Part shown: positions 29,156-38,540 of the stretch, piece after piece
How the letters are laid out: each line of letters starts with the position of its first letter
Numbering within the stretch: the stretch's first letter is position 1
Assembly (NCBI GenBank): GCA_003566715.1
Contig: PXCF01000093.1
Location: 1-51,457 of the forward strand
DNA from: Cryomorphaceae bacterium
Lineage (GTDB): Bacteria > Bacteroidota > Bacteroidia > Flavobacteriales > Schleiferiaceae
Reading direction: 5' to 3'
DNA length: 51,457 bases
The notes under the pieces: generated by a model
Database searches by the model: none
What the model was told of the DNA's origin: nothing
What the model saw: the letters and a program-made list of their open reading frames with translations, nothing else
Made by a program: the position numbers and the translations under genes

Positions 29156-30036
29156 ACAGCAATCGCCCATTTTCCGGAACAGGTATCGCCATGGTTACGC
29201 CATTTGACGCCGATAAACAAGTCGATTTTGCAGCGGTAGAAAAACTGACCAACCACCTTGTAGACAATGGTGTAAACTACCTTGTGGTTATGGGAACCAC
29301 CGGTGAATCAGCCACATTAACCAAAAATGAAAAATTAGCGGTGCTCAATCGGGTTATTAAAATCAACAATGGCCGTTGCCAGATTGTATACGGATTGGGT
29401 GGGAACAACACTGTGGCGCTGGCGAAGGAGATGGAAGAAATGAACATTGAAGGTGTATCGGCCTTTTTATCTGTTTCTCCTTACTACAACAAACCAACCC
29501 AAGAGGGCATTTATCAGCACTATAAAGTCCTTTCTCAGGCTTCGCCGCTTCCCATTATTCTCTACAATGTTCCCGGAAGAACAGGCAGCAACATGAGTGC
29601 CGAAACCACCCTGCGATTGGCGCGTGATTTTTCCAACATCGTGGCCATCAAGGAAGCTTCCGGAAATATGGAACAAGTCATGCAAATCATCAATGAACGA
29701 CCGGCTGACTTCTCCGTTATATCCGGCGATGACAATCTGACTTTCCCGATGATCTGTTTGGGAGGAGATGGCGTGATTAGTGTATCCGGACAAGCATACC
29801 CGGCTATGTTTAGCAAGATGGTTGCCGATGCATTAAACGGTTCGTTTAGCGATGCCAGAGATGCGCATTACAAGTTGTTTACTTTTACCCAGTTGTTATT
29901 TGCAGAAGGCAACCCTGGAGGCATTAAGGCTGCCCTAGAGAAACTGGGTGTTTGCGACGACCACATGCGTTTGCCTCTTTACCCCATAAGCGTTGAAACG
30001 CGCAAAAAGTTAATGGATGTTATGTCTGCCATTTAA
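29152..30036 (+). CDS. dapA: 4-hydroxy-tetrahydrodipicolinate synthase
   Basis: 'GTTGESATLTKNEK', 'SPYYNKPTQEGIYQHY', 'LYNVPGRTGSNM', 'AIKEASGN'. Confidence 0.95.
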   Translation: MNSNRPFSGTGIAMVTPFDADKQVDFAAVEKLTNHLVDNGVNYLVVMGTTGESATLTKNEKLAVLNRVIKINNGRCQIVYGLGGNNTVALAKEMEEMNIEGVSAFLSVSPYYNKPTQEGIYQHYKVLSQASPLPIILYNVPGRTGSNMSAETTLRLARDFSNIVAIKEASGNMEQVMQIINERPADFSVISGDDNLTFPMICLGGDGVISVSGQAYPAMFSKMVADALNGSFSDARDAHYKLFTFTQLLFAEGNPGGIKAALEKLGVCDDHMRLPLYPISVETRKKLMDVMSAI

Positions 30037-30057
30037 TCCAACCAATCACGCCCGCTC

Positions 30058-30609
30058 ATGCTCGACAGTTTTAAACCAACGCTCAACTTCCTCCTTCGAT
30101 TTATCATCATCTATGGGGTAGGAAGTTTATTGTATTCACTATACATAGCGCATTATGACCCCAAGCCGGATGGGGTAACCGAACTGGTTGCTAAACAGAT
30201 GGCTTGGACCATGAATGCTTTTGGTCAAAACGTTGAGCTTTACGAAGTTGAAACAGATCCCTACGTAGGGGTTATGTACAACGAAACCCAGAGTGTTAGT
30301 ATTTTTGAGGGTTGTAATGGTCTGGCAGTGATGATTTTGTTTGCGGCCTTTGTCGTAGCCTTTAGGGGGGCAAACAACATGGCCGCATTGTGGTTTATTC
30401 CCCTGGGCTTTTTCTTCATTCACTTGTTCAATATCCTGCGCCTGGCGCTGCTGATTGTTATAAACTTCTACTACACCAGCGCTTTTCACTTTTACCACAA
30501 ATTCGTATTCACCGGAATCATTTACGCATTTGTGTTGTTGTTGTGGATATGGTGGGTACAAATACAGAAACAAAATCCGGCGACTGCGTCAACTACCGAG
30601 GATAACTAA
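30058..30609 (+). CDS. xrtF: exosortase family protein XrtF
   Basis: Multi-TM; Cys in 'SIFEGCNGLAVMILF', Arg in 'HLFNILRLALLI', His in 'FHFYHKFVFTGIIYAFV', in the exosortase triad order. Confidence 0.88.
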   Translation: MLDSFKPTLNFLLRFIIIYGVGSLLYSLYIAHYDPKPDGVTELVAKQMAWTMNAFGQNVELYEVETDPYVGVMYNETQSVSIFEGCNGLAVMILFAAFVVAFRGANNMAALWFIPLGFFFIHLFNILRLALLIVINFYYTSAFHFYHKFVFTGIIYAFVLLLWIWWVQIQKQNPATASTTEDN

Positions 30610-30618
30610 CGGCCCATT

Positions 30619-31077
30619 ATGTCTATATTGAACATCAAGCAAAAGTCACCTCTATCCACGTTGATAAGAGCCTTGGCCATTTTTGCCGGCATCTCTGGAT
30701 TGGCCGTAATTTATGTGTTTCAACGCGATCTTTTCTACAGTGGTTTCTCTGATATGGGCGCGGGAACAGTAAAGGTTGAAAACTTTGACACAGCGCGCTT
30801 TATGTGGCACAAGTTTGTTCGCTTGTTGCTAAATGACACCTTCAGTCTATTCATCATTTTCGGTGTTTTTATGAGAAAAGACTTCATGCAGTTTGGCTTT
30901 AGGTTGCTATTGGTTGAGGTATTTATCATACTACCTATCTATCTTTCCCTCAGTATTTTTGCTTATGAATACAAGCGTTTTTTTCTTCAGCACATACACA
31001 GACTGATTGTTAATCCGGTCTTGATGATGTTGTTGATTCCGGCGTTCTTTTATCAGCAACACAAAGAATCAAAGTAG
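30619..31077 (+). CDS. exosortase F system-associated membrane protein
   Basis: 152 aa, multi-TM, 10 nt downstream of xrtF; position and length match the XrtF partner family. Confidence 0.8.
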   Translation: MSILNIKQKSPLSTLIRALAIFAGISGLAVIYVFQRDLFYSGFSDMGAGTVKVENFDTARFMWHKFVRLLLNDTFSLFIIFGVFMRKDFMQFGFRLLLVEVFIILPIYLSLSIFAYEYKRFFLQHIHRLIVNPVLMMLLIPAFFYQQHKESK

Positions 31078-31108
31078 AGAATTGTCTAAATGCCCAGAAA
31101 AAGGCCAT

Positions 31109-31918
31109 TTACTCTTCCAGTAAGGGGTATAATATATCCAGTTTTGGACTGATGACGATTTCCGTACGTCGGTTTTTTGCGCGACCTTCCGGTGTGTCGT
31201 TTGACGAAATGGGGCGGTATTCGCTTCTACCGGTGGCGCGGATGCGTTCTCCGTCAACCCTGTATTCGTCTACCAATATCCTGGTGATGGCCGTGGCACG
31301 AGCAGCAGATAGGTCCCAGTTGTCGCTAAAGCGGGCTGTGCGAATGGGCACGCTGTCGGTGTGCCCGATGATTTCGATTTGCAAGTCCGGACTATTGGCC
31401 AATACGTCGGAAACAGATTTCAGCGCATCTTTTCCGCGCTTATCAACAATGGCACTTCCGGAGGCAAACAAAAGGTTTTCGGACAGGTTGATGTATAGCT
31501 TGCCGTCGCGCATTTCTAATTCTAAATCCTTAGCCGGCACATTGATCAAGGCGTCGCGCATGGTTCGTCTAAGTTGGCGCATACGCTCATTTTGTTCGTA
31601 TACCTGCTGCTGCAGTTCGCGAAGGCGTTCGGCACGTTCGGCCAAGGTTCCTTCCTTTTCTTTAAGTGCATCACTTTTCTGATCGAGCTGGGCAAGAAGG
31701 CTACTGGTAAGGTTGTTCTGTTCTTGCTTGTAGTTGGCAAACGAATCCGAAAGTGATACTAGGTTTTCCCCCAAACGGCTGTTTTCCCCGGAAAGGGCGG
31801 TGCTGTCTCTTTCTAAGCGATCGATGTGATCCAGGGCCATTTGGTGGTTTTTTTTGCTTACGCAACTCATTGTCATTAGTGAAGAAAAAGTAAGTATAAC
31901 GAAATTCGTGCGGTTCAT
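31109..31918 (-). CDS. OmpA-family lipoprotein with coiled coil
   Basis: Lipobox 'LMTMSC'; coiled coil; OmpA-C 'IIGHTDSVPIR...LSAARATAITRILV...GRSEYRP...NRRTEI'. Confidence 0.9.
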   Translation of the reverse strand: MNRTNFVILTFSSLMTMSCVSKKNHQMALDHIDRLERDSTALSGENSRLGENLVSLSDSFANYKQEQNNLTSSLLAQLDQKSDALKEKEGTLAERAERLRELQQQVYEQNERMRQLRRTMRDALINVPAKDLELEMRDGKLYINLSENLLFASGSAIVDKRGKDALKSVSDVLANSPDLQIEIIGHTDSVPIRTARFSDNWDLSAARATAITRILVDEYRVDGERIRATGRSEYRPISSNDTPEGRAKNRRTEIVISPKLDILYPLLEE

Positions 31919-32069
31919 AGAGGAGGTGGTTGTTTAATGTTCAATAATTTGCAAAGCTATAGAATCAAATTTGAGGCCCAAATATTTACTTATTACAAAT
32001 TTTTTTTTAAAAAATGATGTCCATATCGCGATTATTCCTATTTTTACCCTTCTAAAACTCCCATTGCTG

Positions 32070-32744
32070 ATGATTAAAAAAATACTCGTATCCATTTTAT
32101 TTTTGTTAGCCGTTGCAGCAAATGCACAATTCAGATGGAATGACGTCTCATTCTATTTTCAAGGCGGTATTTACAATTCTTCTATTCTGAATCCCAACTA
32201 TTACACCGAAGAAATTGATCTTCGTATTCCCACCGTTAGAGGAAGTGGGGGCGTAGGGTTACTCTACAATTTTAACGACCGTTATGGTTTGAGTTTTGGT
32301 GGTGACTACGAAAGAAAGGGTCAGCAGTTTGAAGAATTTCGTCGGGGCAATACCGTGCGCAGGGATTACACTCTGGATTATATTACCGGAAACGTTATGT
32401 TTCGCTATTTTGGAAAGGCGTTCAATGTTGGCGTAGGGGGCTATTACAGTTACAAGATCAACGAGGTTTTGCATTTTCGCAACGACGTACAGCACGGGAC
32501 CATCCGCTTTGAGAACGACGATTATTTCTATAACGACGATGTGGGTGTAATCTTAGAGTTGGGCTGGATGTTTGACCTTGATTATCGCACCAAAGCCAAT
32601 TTTTCACTCTTTGGTTCTTACGGAATGCTTGAACTCAATCGCAGTCGCCACCAATATATCATCACTGGCGATACCTATACTGCTGCACGAAATCTTGTGG
32701 TGGGATTTAAGGCAACCATATTTATTATCACGCAACCGTATTAA
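32070..32744 (+). CDS. outer-membrane beta-barrel protein
   Basis: Signal peptide 'MIKKILVSILFLLAVAANAQ' followed by alternating aromatic beta strands. Confidence 0.8.
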   Translation: MIKKILVSILFLLAVAANAQFRWNDVSFYFQGGIYNSSILNPNYYTEEIDLRIPTVRGSGGVGLLYNFNDRYGLSFGGDYERKGQQFEEFRRGNTVRRDYTLDYITGNVMFRYFGKAFNVGVGGYYSYKINEVLHFRNDVQHGTIRFENDDYFYNDDVGVILELGWMFDLDYRTKANFSLFGSYGMLELNRSRHQYIITGDTYTAARNLVVGFKATIFIITQPY

Positions 32745-33838
32745 TTTTCCACAAAGCCTTTCCACTTTCGCATGTATTCAACAAATGCCGGATTGAGTCC
32801 TGCGTTTTTCAAGTGAGTAACACTAAATGGTGGGGCGCTGGGGTGATAATCCGTATCTTGGAGGTATTCATTAACCCAGTTTGGGTGCGCAATGGCAACT
32901 CTTCCTAGTGCCAGAATGTCCGCTCCATAAGACAACACGTCTTCGGCATCTTGTCCTCGCCATATTTTCCCTGCAGTCATCAATGGCACCTCTGGGGGCA
33001 ACACTTTTTTAAAATGCGTAATGGCCGGACCACGATCCGGGTATTTCTCGGCAGCCTTGAACGCATCCCATAAAGAGATGTGGATGTAATCAACCCCTTC
33101 GTCTTCCGCCAATCGACACGACAAGTCCAAACAGGCATCAAAATCAATTCCGTGAAACCAATTGGCATCTTCGGGCGAAAGCCTAACACCAATAAGGAAA
33201 TCTTCGCCACACCTTTCCCTGATTCCACGAACAATGTGGAGCAGAAATCGCTCGCGGTTGGCGCTGCTGCCTCCCCAATCGTCTTCACGCCGATTGGTTT
33301 CGGTGCTTAAAAACTGATGAATCAAATATCCGTGTGCGCCGTGAATTTCTACGCCGTGAAAGCCCGATTGTTTGCTGCGGTAAGCCGCCTCTACGTGGGC
33401 AGTGATGGCTAGATGTATGTCGCTGACGTCCATTTTACGGGCAATGGTTTGTCCGCGACTGTTGGTTCCTCCCGATGGAGAAAGATTGGTATTGGCGTCA
33501 TGCATGGCGCGCATCCCGCCGTGAAACAATTGCAACACGCCAATGCTACTGCCTTGGCGAAGCGACTCGGATAAATGAAGGAATGACTCGGCAGTTGTTT
33601 GGTTGTGTATGCCAATTTGACCATCCCAGCTTTTACCCAACGCATCCACGTATGCCCCAGCGGTGATGATGGTGCCAAATCCACCGGATGCACGCATCTT
33701 TAACCAGGTGGCTTCATCGTCGCTCAGTCGCCCGTCCGGGTGGCTTTGGGTATTCGTCATGGGTGCCAACGCCACGCGATTGGGAGCGGAAATCTTAGAC
33801 ACGGGAAAAACAATGGGGTCTTTGACGTTTGCGGACAT
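32741..33838 (-). CDS. NADH:flavin oxidoreductase (Old Yellow Enzyme family)
   Basis: 'NRVALAPMTNTQSHPDGRLSDDE', 'GFHGVEIHGAHGYLIHQFLS..NRREDDWGGS'. Confidence 0.93.
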   Translation of the reverse strand: MSANVKDPIVFPVSKISAPNRVALAPMTNTQSHPDGRLSDDEATWLKMRASGGFGTIITAGAYVDALGKSWDGQIGIHNQTTAESFLHLSESLRQGSSIGVLQLFHGGMRAMHDANTNLSPSGGTNSRGQTIARKMDVSDIHLAITAHVEAAYRSKQSGFHGVEIHGAHGYLIHQFLSTETNRREDDWGGSSANRERFLLHIVRGIRERCGEDFLIGVRLSPEDANWFHGIDFDACLDLSCRLAEDEGVDYIHISLWDAFKAAEKYPDRGPAITHFKKVLPPEVPLMTAGKIWRGQDAEDVLSYGADILALGRVAIAHPNWVNEYLQDTDYHPSAPPFSVTHLKNAGLNPAFVEYMRKWKGFVEN

Positions 33839-33893
33839 ATTTTTAAAATTTTGCAATGGCGAAGATATTCATGCGCGACATTACATTTGCAAT

Positions 33894-34382
33894 ATGATTA
33901 CTTTATCTATGACATTAGACACCACGTTTTACGTATTTGTTTTCTTATCCTTGTTGTTAACGGTTTTGTTGCTGTGGAAAAAGAAGCGTTTGCTCGCGGT
34001 TTTGGTTTTTTTGGTCAGTGCCAGTCTTATTTGGTATTTATGGATATACGAGCCCGATGAGGTGATAGAAAAAACCAGCGAACAAAAGAGAAATCTGCCA
34101 CGAGATTGGTCGAAAAATATGTTCGACGATTTGGTGGAGGAGTGTAAAAAGGGGGTAGAGGATATCGACGACAAGTATGCGGATTTGGTTCAAGCGTATT
34201 GTGAATGCTCGGCAGAAATGGTCATGGATGAGATGACCTACGACGATTACCGCACATATGCCCGAATGCCCCAGCAAGCGCAAGATTCCATCTTTAGGCC
34301 ACTCTCCGAACCCTGTCAACACATGGTGAACCAAATGATGCTCGACAAACTCAGAGAAGAGGGCGCAAACGGTCGTCCGTAA
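33894..34382 (+). CDS. membrane-anchored hypothetical protein
   Basis: Internal start MITLSMTLDTTF; two N-terminal TM segments and soluble acidic tail. The ORF-track N-terminus is antisense to the OYE gene. Confidence 0.6.
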   Translation: MITLSMTLDTTFYVFVFLSLLLTVLLLWKKKRLLAVLVFLVSASLIWYLWIYEPDEVIEKTSEQKRNLPRDWSKNMFDDLVEECKKGVEDIDDKYADLVQAYCECSAEMVMDEMTYDDYRTYARMPQQAQDSIFRPLSEPCQHMVNQMMLDKLREEGANGRP

Positions 34383-34445
34383 AAAAATATTTTGTTTCCG
34401 AAGTTTGCAATGGTAATTTCGCCTTTTAATCATTGACTAGAAAAC

Positions 34446-35225
34446 ATGGCAGAATACATTACCACCTCTATGGAAGACGGCGTATGTGTGATTTCACTCA
34501 ACCGTCCCGACAAATACCACAGTTTTATTAAGCCCATGGAATTTGCATTGCAAGATGCGCTCGATGCTGCCGCAGAAGATGATTCGGTAAGGGCAGTGCT
34601 GCTGACCGCTACGGGAAAGGCTTTTTGCGCCGGACAAGATTTAAAGGAAGCCACGGAGCCTGGAGGCCCCGAATTGACAAAAATCGTTAGTGAGCACTAT
34701 AACCCCATCATACACAAAATGAGAAATTTACCCAAGCCTTTGGTGGTAGGAGTAAACGGGGTGGCTGCCGGAGCAGGTGCAAACATCGCCTTGGCCGGTG
34801 ATATCGTGCTTGCTACGGAGTCGGCAACCTTCATACAAGCATTCAGTAAAATCGGTTTGATTCCCGATAGTGGCGGAACCTTTATGCTTCCCAGACTGGT
34901 AGGACTGCAAAGAGCGACGGCATTGATGATGACAGCCGACCCGGTAACAGCAAAAGAAGCGGTTGATATGGGTATGATATATAAATATTTTCCCGATGAG
35001 TCTTTTGCCAAAGATGTATTGGCCTTTACCAAGAAATTGGCCAAGATGCCTACCAAAGGTTTGATGTTGACCAAGAAAGCTCTTAATAAGTCGTTGACCA
35101 ACAATCTTGATACGCAGTTGCAGTGTGAAGACGATTTGCAAACGCAAGCGGGCAATACCCGCGATTTCAAGGAAGGGGTAGCCGCATTTATTGAAAAACG
35201 CCAGCCAAATTTTGAAGGAAGATAA
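34446..35225 (+). CDS. enoyl-CoA hydratase/isomerase (PaaG-like)
   Basis: Crotonase motifs 'GKAFCAGQDLKE', 'GVAAGAGANIALAGDIVLA', 'KIGLIPDSGGTFMLPRLVG'. Confidence 0.9.
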   Translation: MAEYITTSMEDGVCVISLNRPDKYHSFIKPMEFALQDALDAAAEDDSVRAVLLTATGKAFCAGQDLKEATEPGGPELTKIVSEHYNPIIHKMRNLPKPLVVGVNGVAAGAGANIALAGDIVLATESATFIQAFSKIGLIPDSGGTFMLPRLVGLQRATALMMTADPVTAKEAVDMGMIYKYFPDESFAKDVLAFTKKLAKMPTKGLMLTKKALNKSLTNNLDTQLQCEDDLQTQAGNTRDFKEGVAAFIEKRQPNFEGR

Positions 35226-35235
35226 AAAAACAATC

Positions 35236-36399
35236 ATGGAAATAGGAGTGATCGGAGCCGGTGCCATGGGCAGCGGTATAGCGCAAGTGGCATCGCAATC
35301 GGGATGTCGGGTGGTTTTGTATGACACCAATCAAGCCGCTTTAGATAAAAGTGCCGCCAGTCTAGAAAAGGTGATGCGCCGCTTGGTAGAGAAAGAACGC
35401 GTAGACATCAAAGAATCCAACGCCATTCAAAGTCGTATTTCGTACGTCAATAATTTACAAGAATTTTCGGGTTGTGCGTTGGTGATAGAAGCCATTGTGG
35501 AAAATGCCGACATGAAAAAGAGCGTTTTTCAGCAGCTGGAAAACATCGTTAGTCCACAGACCATTTTGGCCAGTAATACATCCAGTTTATCCATTGCGTC
35601 TTTAGCATCGGCTTTGACGTTTCCCGGACGAATGATAGGCATACACTTTTTTAATCCGGCGCCGTTGATGCCATTGGTTGAAATCATACCGGCCATTTCT
35701 ACCGAGGCGGTGGTAACCGATGCCGCTAAAACAATCATCGACGATTGGGGGAAGGTAACCGTTTTGGCCAAAGACACCCCCGGTTTTATCGTCAATCGTA
35801 TTGCTCGTCCGTACTACGCAGAAGCGGTAAAGATGTACGACGAAGGATTGTCCGATCCGGCAACCATAGACTGGGCCATGAAATCATTGGGACTATTCAA
35901 AATGGGGCCCTTTGAGTTGATGGATCTTATCGGTCATGACGTCAATTACGTGGTGGCCGAAACGGTTTGGACACAAATGTACTACGATCCGCGCTACCGA
36001 CCATCGCTGACGCAAAAGCGCATGATGGAAGCCGGACTACTTGGCCGTAAGTCGGGACGAGGATTCTACGATTATCGCGAAGGCGCAGAGAAACCAGAGC
36101 CAACAACCGATCAAACAACGGGTGAGATGATTTTACACCGCATACTCGCCATGCTTATCAATGAAGCCGCAGATGCCGTCTTTTTAAATGTGGCTTCTCC
36201 AAAAGACATCGAATTGGCCATGACCAAAGGGGTCAATTACCCCAAGGGCTTATTGCAATGGGGAGACGAGATTGGGGTGGAAAATATCTTGGGCATTCTC
36301 GATGACCTTCACGCCAGGTTTGGCGACGATCGCTACCGTGCCAGTGCCTACCTCAGAGATTGTGCCGCTGTAGGTCATTCACTGTTAACCGGAAAGTAG
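35236..36399 (+). CDS. 3-hydroxyacyl-CoA dehydrogenase (PaaH-like)
   Basis: 'IGVIGAGAMGSGIAQVAS', 'ASNTSSLSIASLA', 'GIHFFNPAPLMPLVEII', 'KDTPGFIVNRIARPYY'. Confidence 0.92.
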   Translation: MEIGVIGAGAMGSGIAQVASQSGCRVVLYDTNQAALDKSAASLEKVMRRLVEKERVDIKESNAIQSRISYVNNLQEFSGCALVIEAIVENADMKKSVFQQLENIVSPQTILASNTSSLSIASLASALTFPGRMIGIHFFNPAPLMPLVEIIPAISTEAVVTDAAKTIIDDWGKVTVLAKDTPGFIVNRIARPYYAEAVKMYDEGLSDPATIDWAMKSLGLFKMGPFELMDLIGHDVNYVVAETVWTQMYYDPRYRPSLTQKRMMEAGLLGRKSGRGFYDYREGAEKPEPTTDQTTGEMILHRILAMLINEAADAVFLNVASPKDIELAMTKGVNYPKGLLQWGDEIGVENILGILDDLHARFGDDRYRASAYLRDCAAVGHSLLTGK

Positions 36400-36451
36400 A
36401 AGAAGTCGGAGACCAAAACACGACGCTTTTCTTTTGAGAATACTTATCATG

Positions 36452-36519
36452 TCACACGATTAACGTGTGAATATCTGTTAAAAAAGCATAAACTTTTGAC
36501 AGGCAAACACTTTTAACAG
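36452..36519. promoter_or_regulatory. two inverted repeats upstream of the Bat cluster
   Basis: TCACACG-attaa-CGTGTGA (36452-36470) and CTGTTAAAA (36475-36483) ... TTTTAACAG (36511-36519). Confidence 0.55.
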
Positions 36520-36531
36520 CTTTTTAGGTGG

Positions 36532-36559
36532 TTTGGGTCTGTTAATACGCCTACTTTTG
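36532..36559 (+). promoter_or_regulatory. candidate promoter of the Bat cluster
   Basis: TTTG (36532-36535), 16 nt, TACTTTTG (36552-36559); spacer shorter than usual. Confidence 0.4.
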
Positions 36560-36630
36560 AACATCGCAAAACGTTGTAATATCACAGTAAATACAGCGCA
36601 TATGTTTAATACAAAATCTAACGTGGCTTT

Positions 36631-37626
36631 ATGAATGAAGGTGTTGATATTCAAGAAATATCTGAAAAAATAAAAGAAGAAAGTGCTTTTGTTGAGCAGC
36701 TTCGTTTAGAGGTGTCTAAAGTGCTGATTGGTCAGCATAAGATGTTTGATCGCTTGTTGATGGGCTTACTGGCCAATGGCCACATATTGCTGGAAGGGTT
36801 GCCTGGTTTAGCAAAGACCTTGGCGATTAAGACCTTGGCAAGTGCGATTAATGCGGATTACGCCCGTATCCAGTTCACCCCCGATTTACTTCCTTCCGAC
36901 ATCATCGGAACGCAGATTTACAACCTGCAAAAGAATGCGTTTGCCACCATGAAAGGGCCGGTGTTTGCCAACTTTGTTTTGGCCGACGAGATCAACCGCG
37001 CTCCCGCCAAGGTGCAAAGTGCTTTGTTGGAAGCCATGCAAGAAAGACAAGTAACCATCGGCGATACAACCTTTAACTTACCCGATCCCTTTTTGGTACT
37101 GGCTACCCAGAACCCCATTGATCAAGAGGGTACATATCCTTTACCTGAGGCGCAAACCGACAGGTTTATGCTGAAAACAGTGATTACTTACCCCAACATT
37201 GAAGATGAACGCTCGGTAATGCGCCAGCAAATATCCGGAGAAAAACCAGAAGTCAAGCCTGTGGTAACGCTCGATCAAATCAAAAGTGCCAGAACACAGC
37301 TCCATAAAATTTATATGGATGAGAAAATTGAAAAGTATATACTCGACATCATTTCCGCAACCCGTTCACCGGAACACTACCGCATGCCCGACTTTGCTCA
37401 GTTTATCTCCTTTGGCGCCTCTCCACGTGGGAGCATCAACCTGGCTTTGGCTGCCCGAGTGAATGCCTTTATTCGCGGTCGCGCATTTGTGATACCCGAA
37501 GACGTCCGAGAAGTGGCGCTGGATGTACTCCGTCACCGCATTGGTCTTACCTACGAAGCCGAAGCGGAAGAAATTACCACCGATCGATTGATCAAAGAAA
37601 TCATTAATGAGGTAGAAGTACCATAA
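36631..37626 (+). CDS. MoxR family AAA ATPase
   Basis: 'LLEGLPGLAKTLAIKTLA', 'QFTPDLLPSDIIGT', 'ADEINRAPAKVQSALLEAMQERQVT', 'ATQNPIDQEGTYPLPEAQTDRF'. Confidence 0.95.
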   Translation: MNEGVDIQEISEKIKEESAFVEQLRLEVSKVLIGQHKMFDRLLMGLLANGHILLEGLPGLAKTLAIKTLASAINADYARIQFTPDLLPSDIIGTQIYNLQKNAFATMKGPVFANFVLADEINRAPAKVQSALLEAMQERQVTIGDTTFNLPDPFLVLATQNPIDQEGTYPLPEAQTDRFMLKTVITYPNIEDERSVMRQQISGEKPEVKPVVTLDQIKSARTQLHKIYMDEKIEKYILDIISATRSPEHYRMPDFAQFISFGASPRGSINLALAARVNAFIRGRAFVIPEDVREVALDVLRHRIGLTYEAEAEEITTDRLIKEIINEVEVP

Positions 37627-37628
37627 CT

Positions 37629-38495
37629 ATGGATACCCGGGAGCTGCTTAAAAAAGTTCGTCAGATTGAAATAAAGGCTCGTCGCAATTCCGACCACATG
37701 CTTTCCGGAGAGTATCACTCATCGTTTAAAGGTCGGGGGATGACCTTTAGTGAAGTGCGCTTGTACCAATATGGCGACGATGTACGCGCCATCGATTGGA
37801 ACGTGACGGCCAGACTAAACGAAACCTATATTAAGGTCTTTGAGGAGGAGCGAGAACTGACTTTGCTCTTGGTGGTAGACGTTTCGGGTTCTACCCATTT
37901 CGGTACACAAGGACGATATAAAAGAGAATTGGCGGCAGAAATTTGTGCTTCCCTGGCGTTTTCTGCTTTGGCCAACAACGACAAGGTAGGGGTGCTCCTC
38001 TTTGCCGATGGTCCGGAAAGATACATTCCACCACGAAAAGGTAAAAAACACCTACTGCACATCATCCGTGAAATTTTGGAATACGAACCCAATACCTCAT
38101 CCACCAGCATTTCCAAAACGCTGCCTTTTTTGCTGAACATCCTGAAGAAAAAAGCCATTATTTTTATGCTGTCCGACTTTATGGACGGCGATTACCTCAG
38201 CACCTTAAAGATCGCCTTGCGAAAACACGAAATGATTGGCGTTCGATTGTTTGACCCTACCGAAGAAACACTGCCAAATCTTGGTATGTTGCAGGTTTAC
38301 GACCCCGAAAAGCGCGATTATGTGTGGATGAACACCTCGAGAAAAGGCGTGCGCCAGTCGTTTCAAGATTCACAAAGAAAATACGCCCAATATTTCAGAG
38401 ATGCCTTTACCAAGTTTGGCGGTGGTGCCATAGAAATTGACATCCACCAACCTTATTTGAAAAAATTGATGCAGTATTTTAAACAACACGCTTGA
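37629..38495 (+). CDS. DUF58 domain-containing protein
   Basis: 'FSEVRLYQYGDDVRAIDWNVTARLNETYIKVFEEERELTLLLVVDVSGS'. Confidence 0.94.
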   Translation: MDTRELLKKVRQIEIKARRNSDHMLSGEYHSSFKGRGMTFSEVRLYQYGDDVRAIDWNVTARLNETYIKVFEEERELTLLLVVDVSGSTHFGTQGRYKRELAAEICASLAFSALANNDKVGVLLFADGPERYIPPRKGKKHLLHIIREILEYEPNTSSTSISKTLPFLLNILKKKAIIFMLSDFMDGDYLSTLKIALRKHEMIGVRLFDPTEETLPNLGMLQVYDPEKRDYVWMNTSRKGVRQSFQDSQRKYAQYFRDAFTKFGGGAIEIDIHQPYLKKLMQYFKQHA

Positions 38496-38540
38496 CATGA
38501 TTAAAAGTTTGGGCTTGTCATACAGAAATTAATACCACCA

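Noticed and set aside
33663-33893. N-terminal extension of the 239-aa ORF
   Set aside because: This part is antisense to the OYE gene; an internal ATG at 33894 precedes a proper TM segment, so the start was moved.
34697-35330. Two long minus-strand ORFs (178 and 200 aa)
   Set aside because: Antisense to the enoyl-CoA hydratase gene in two different frames; both cannot be real and neither shows motifs.
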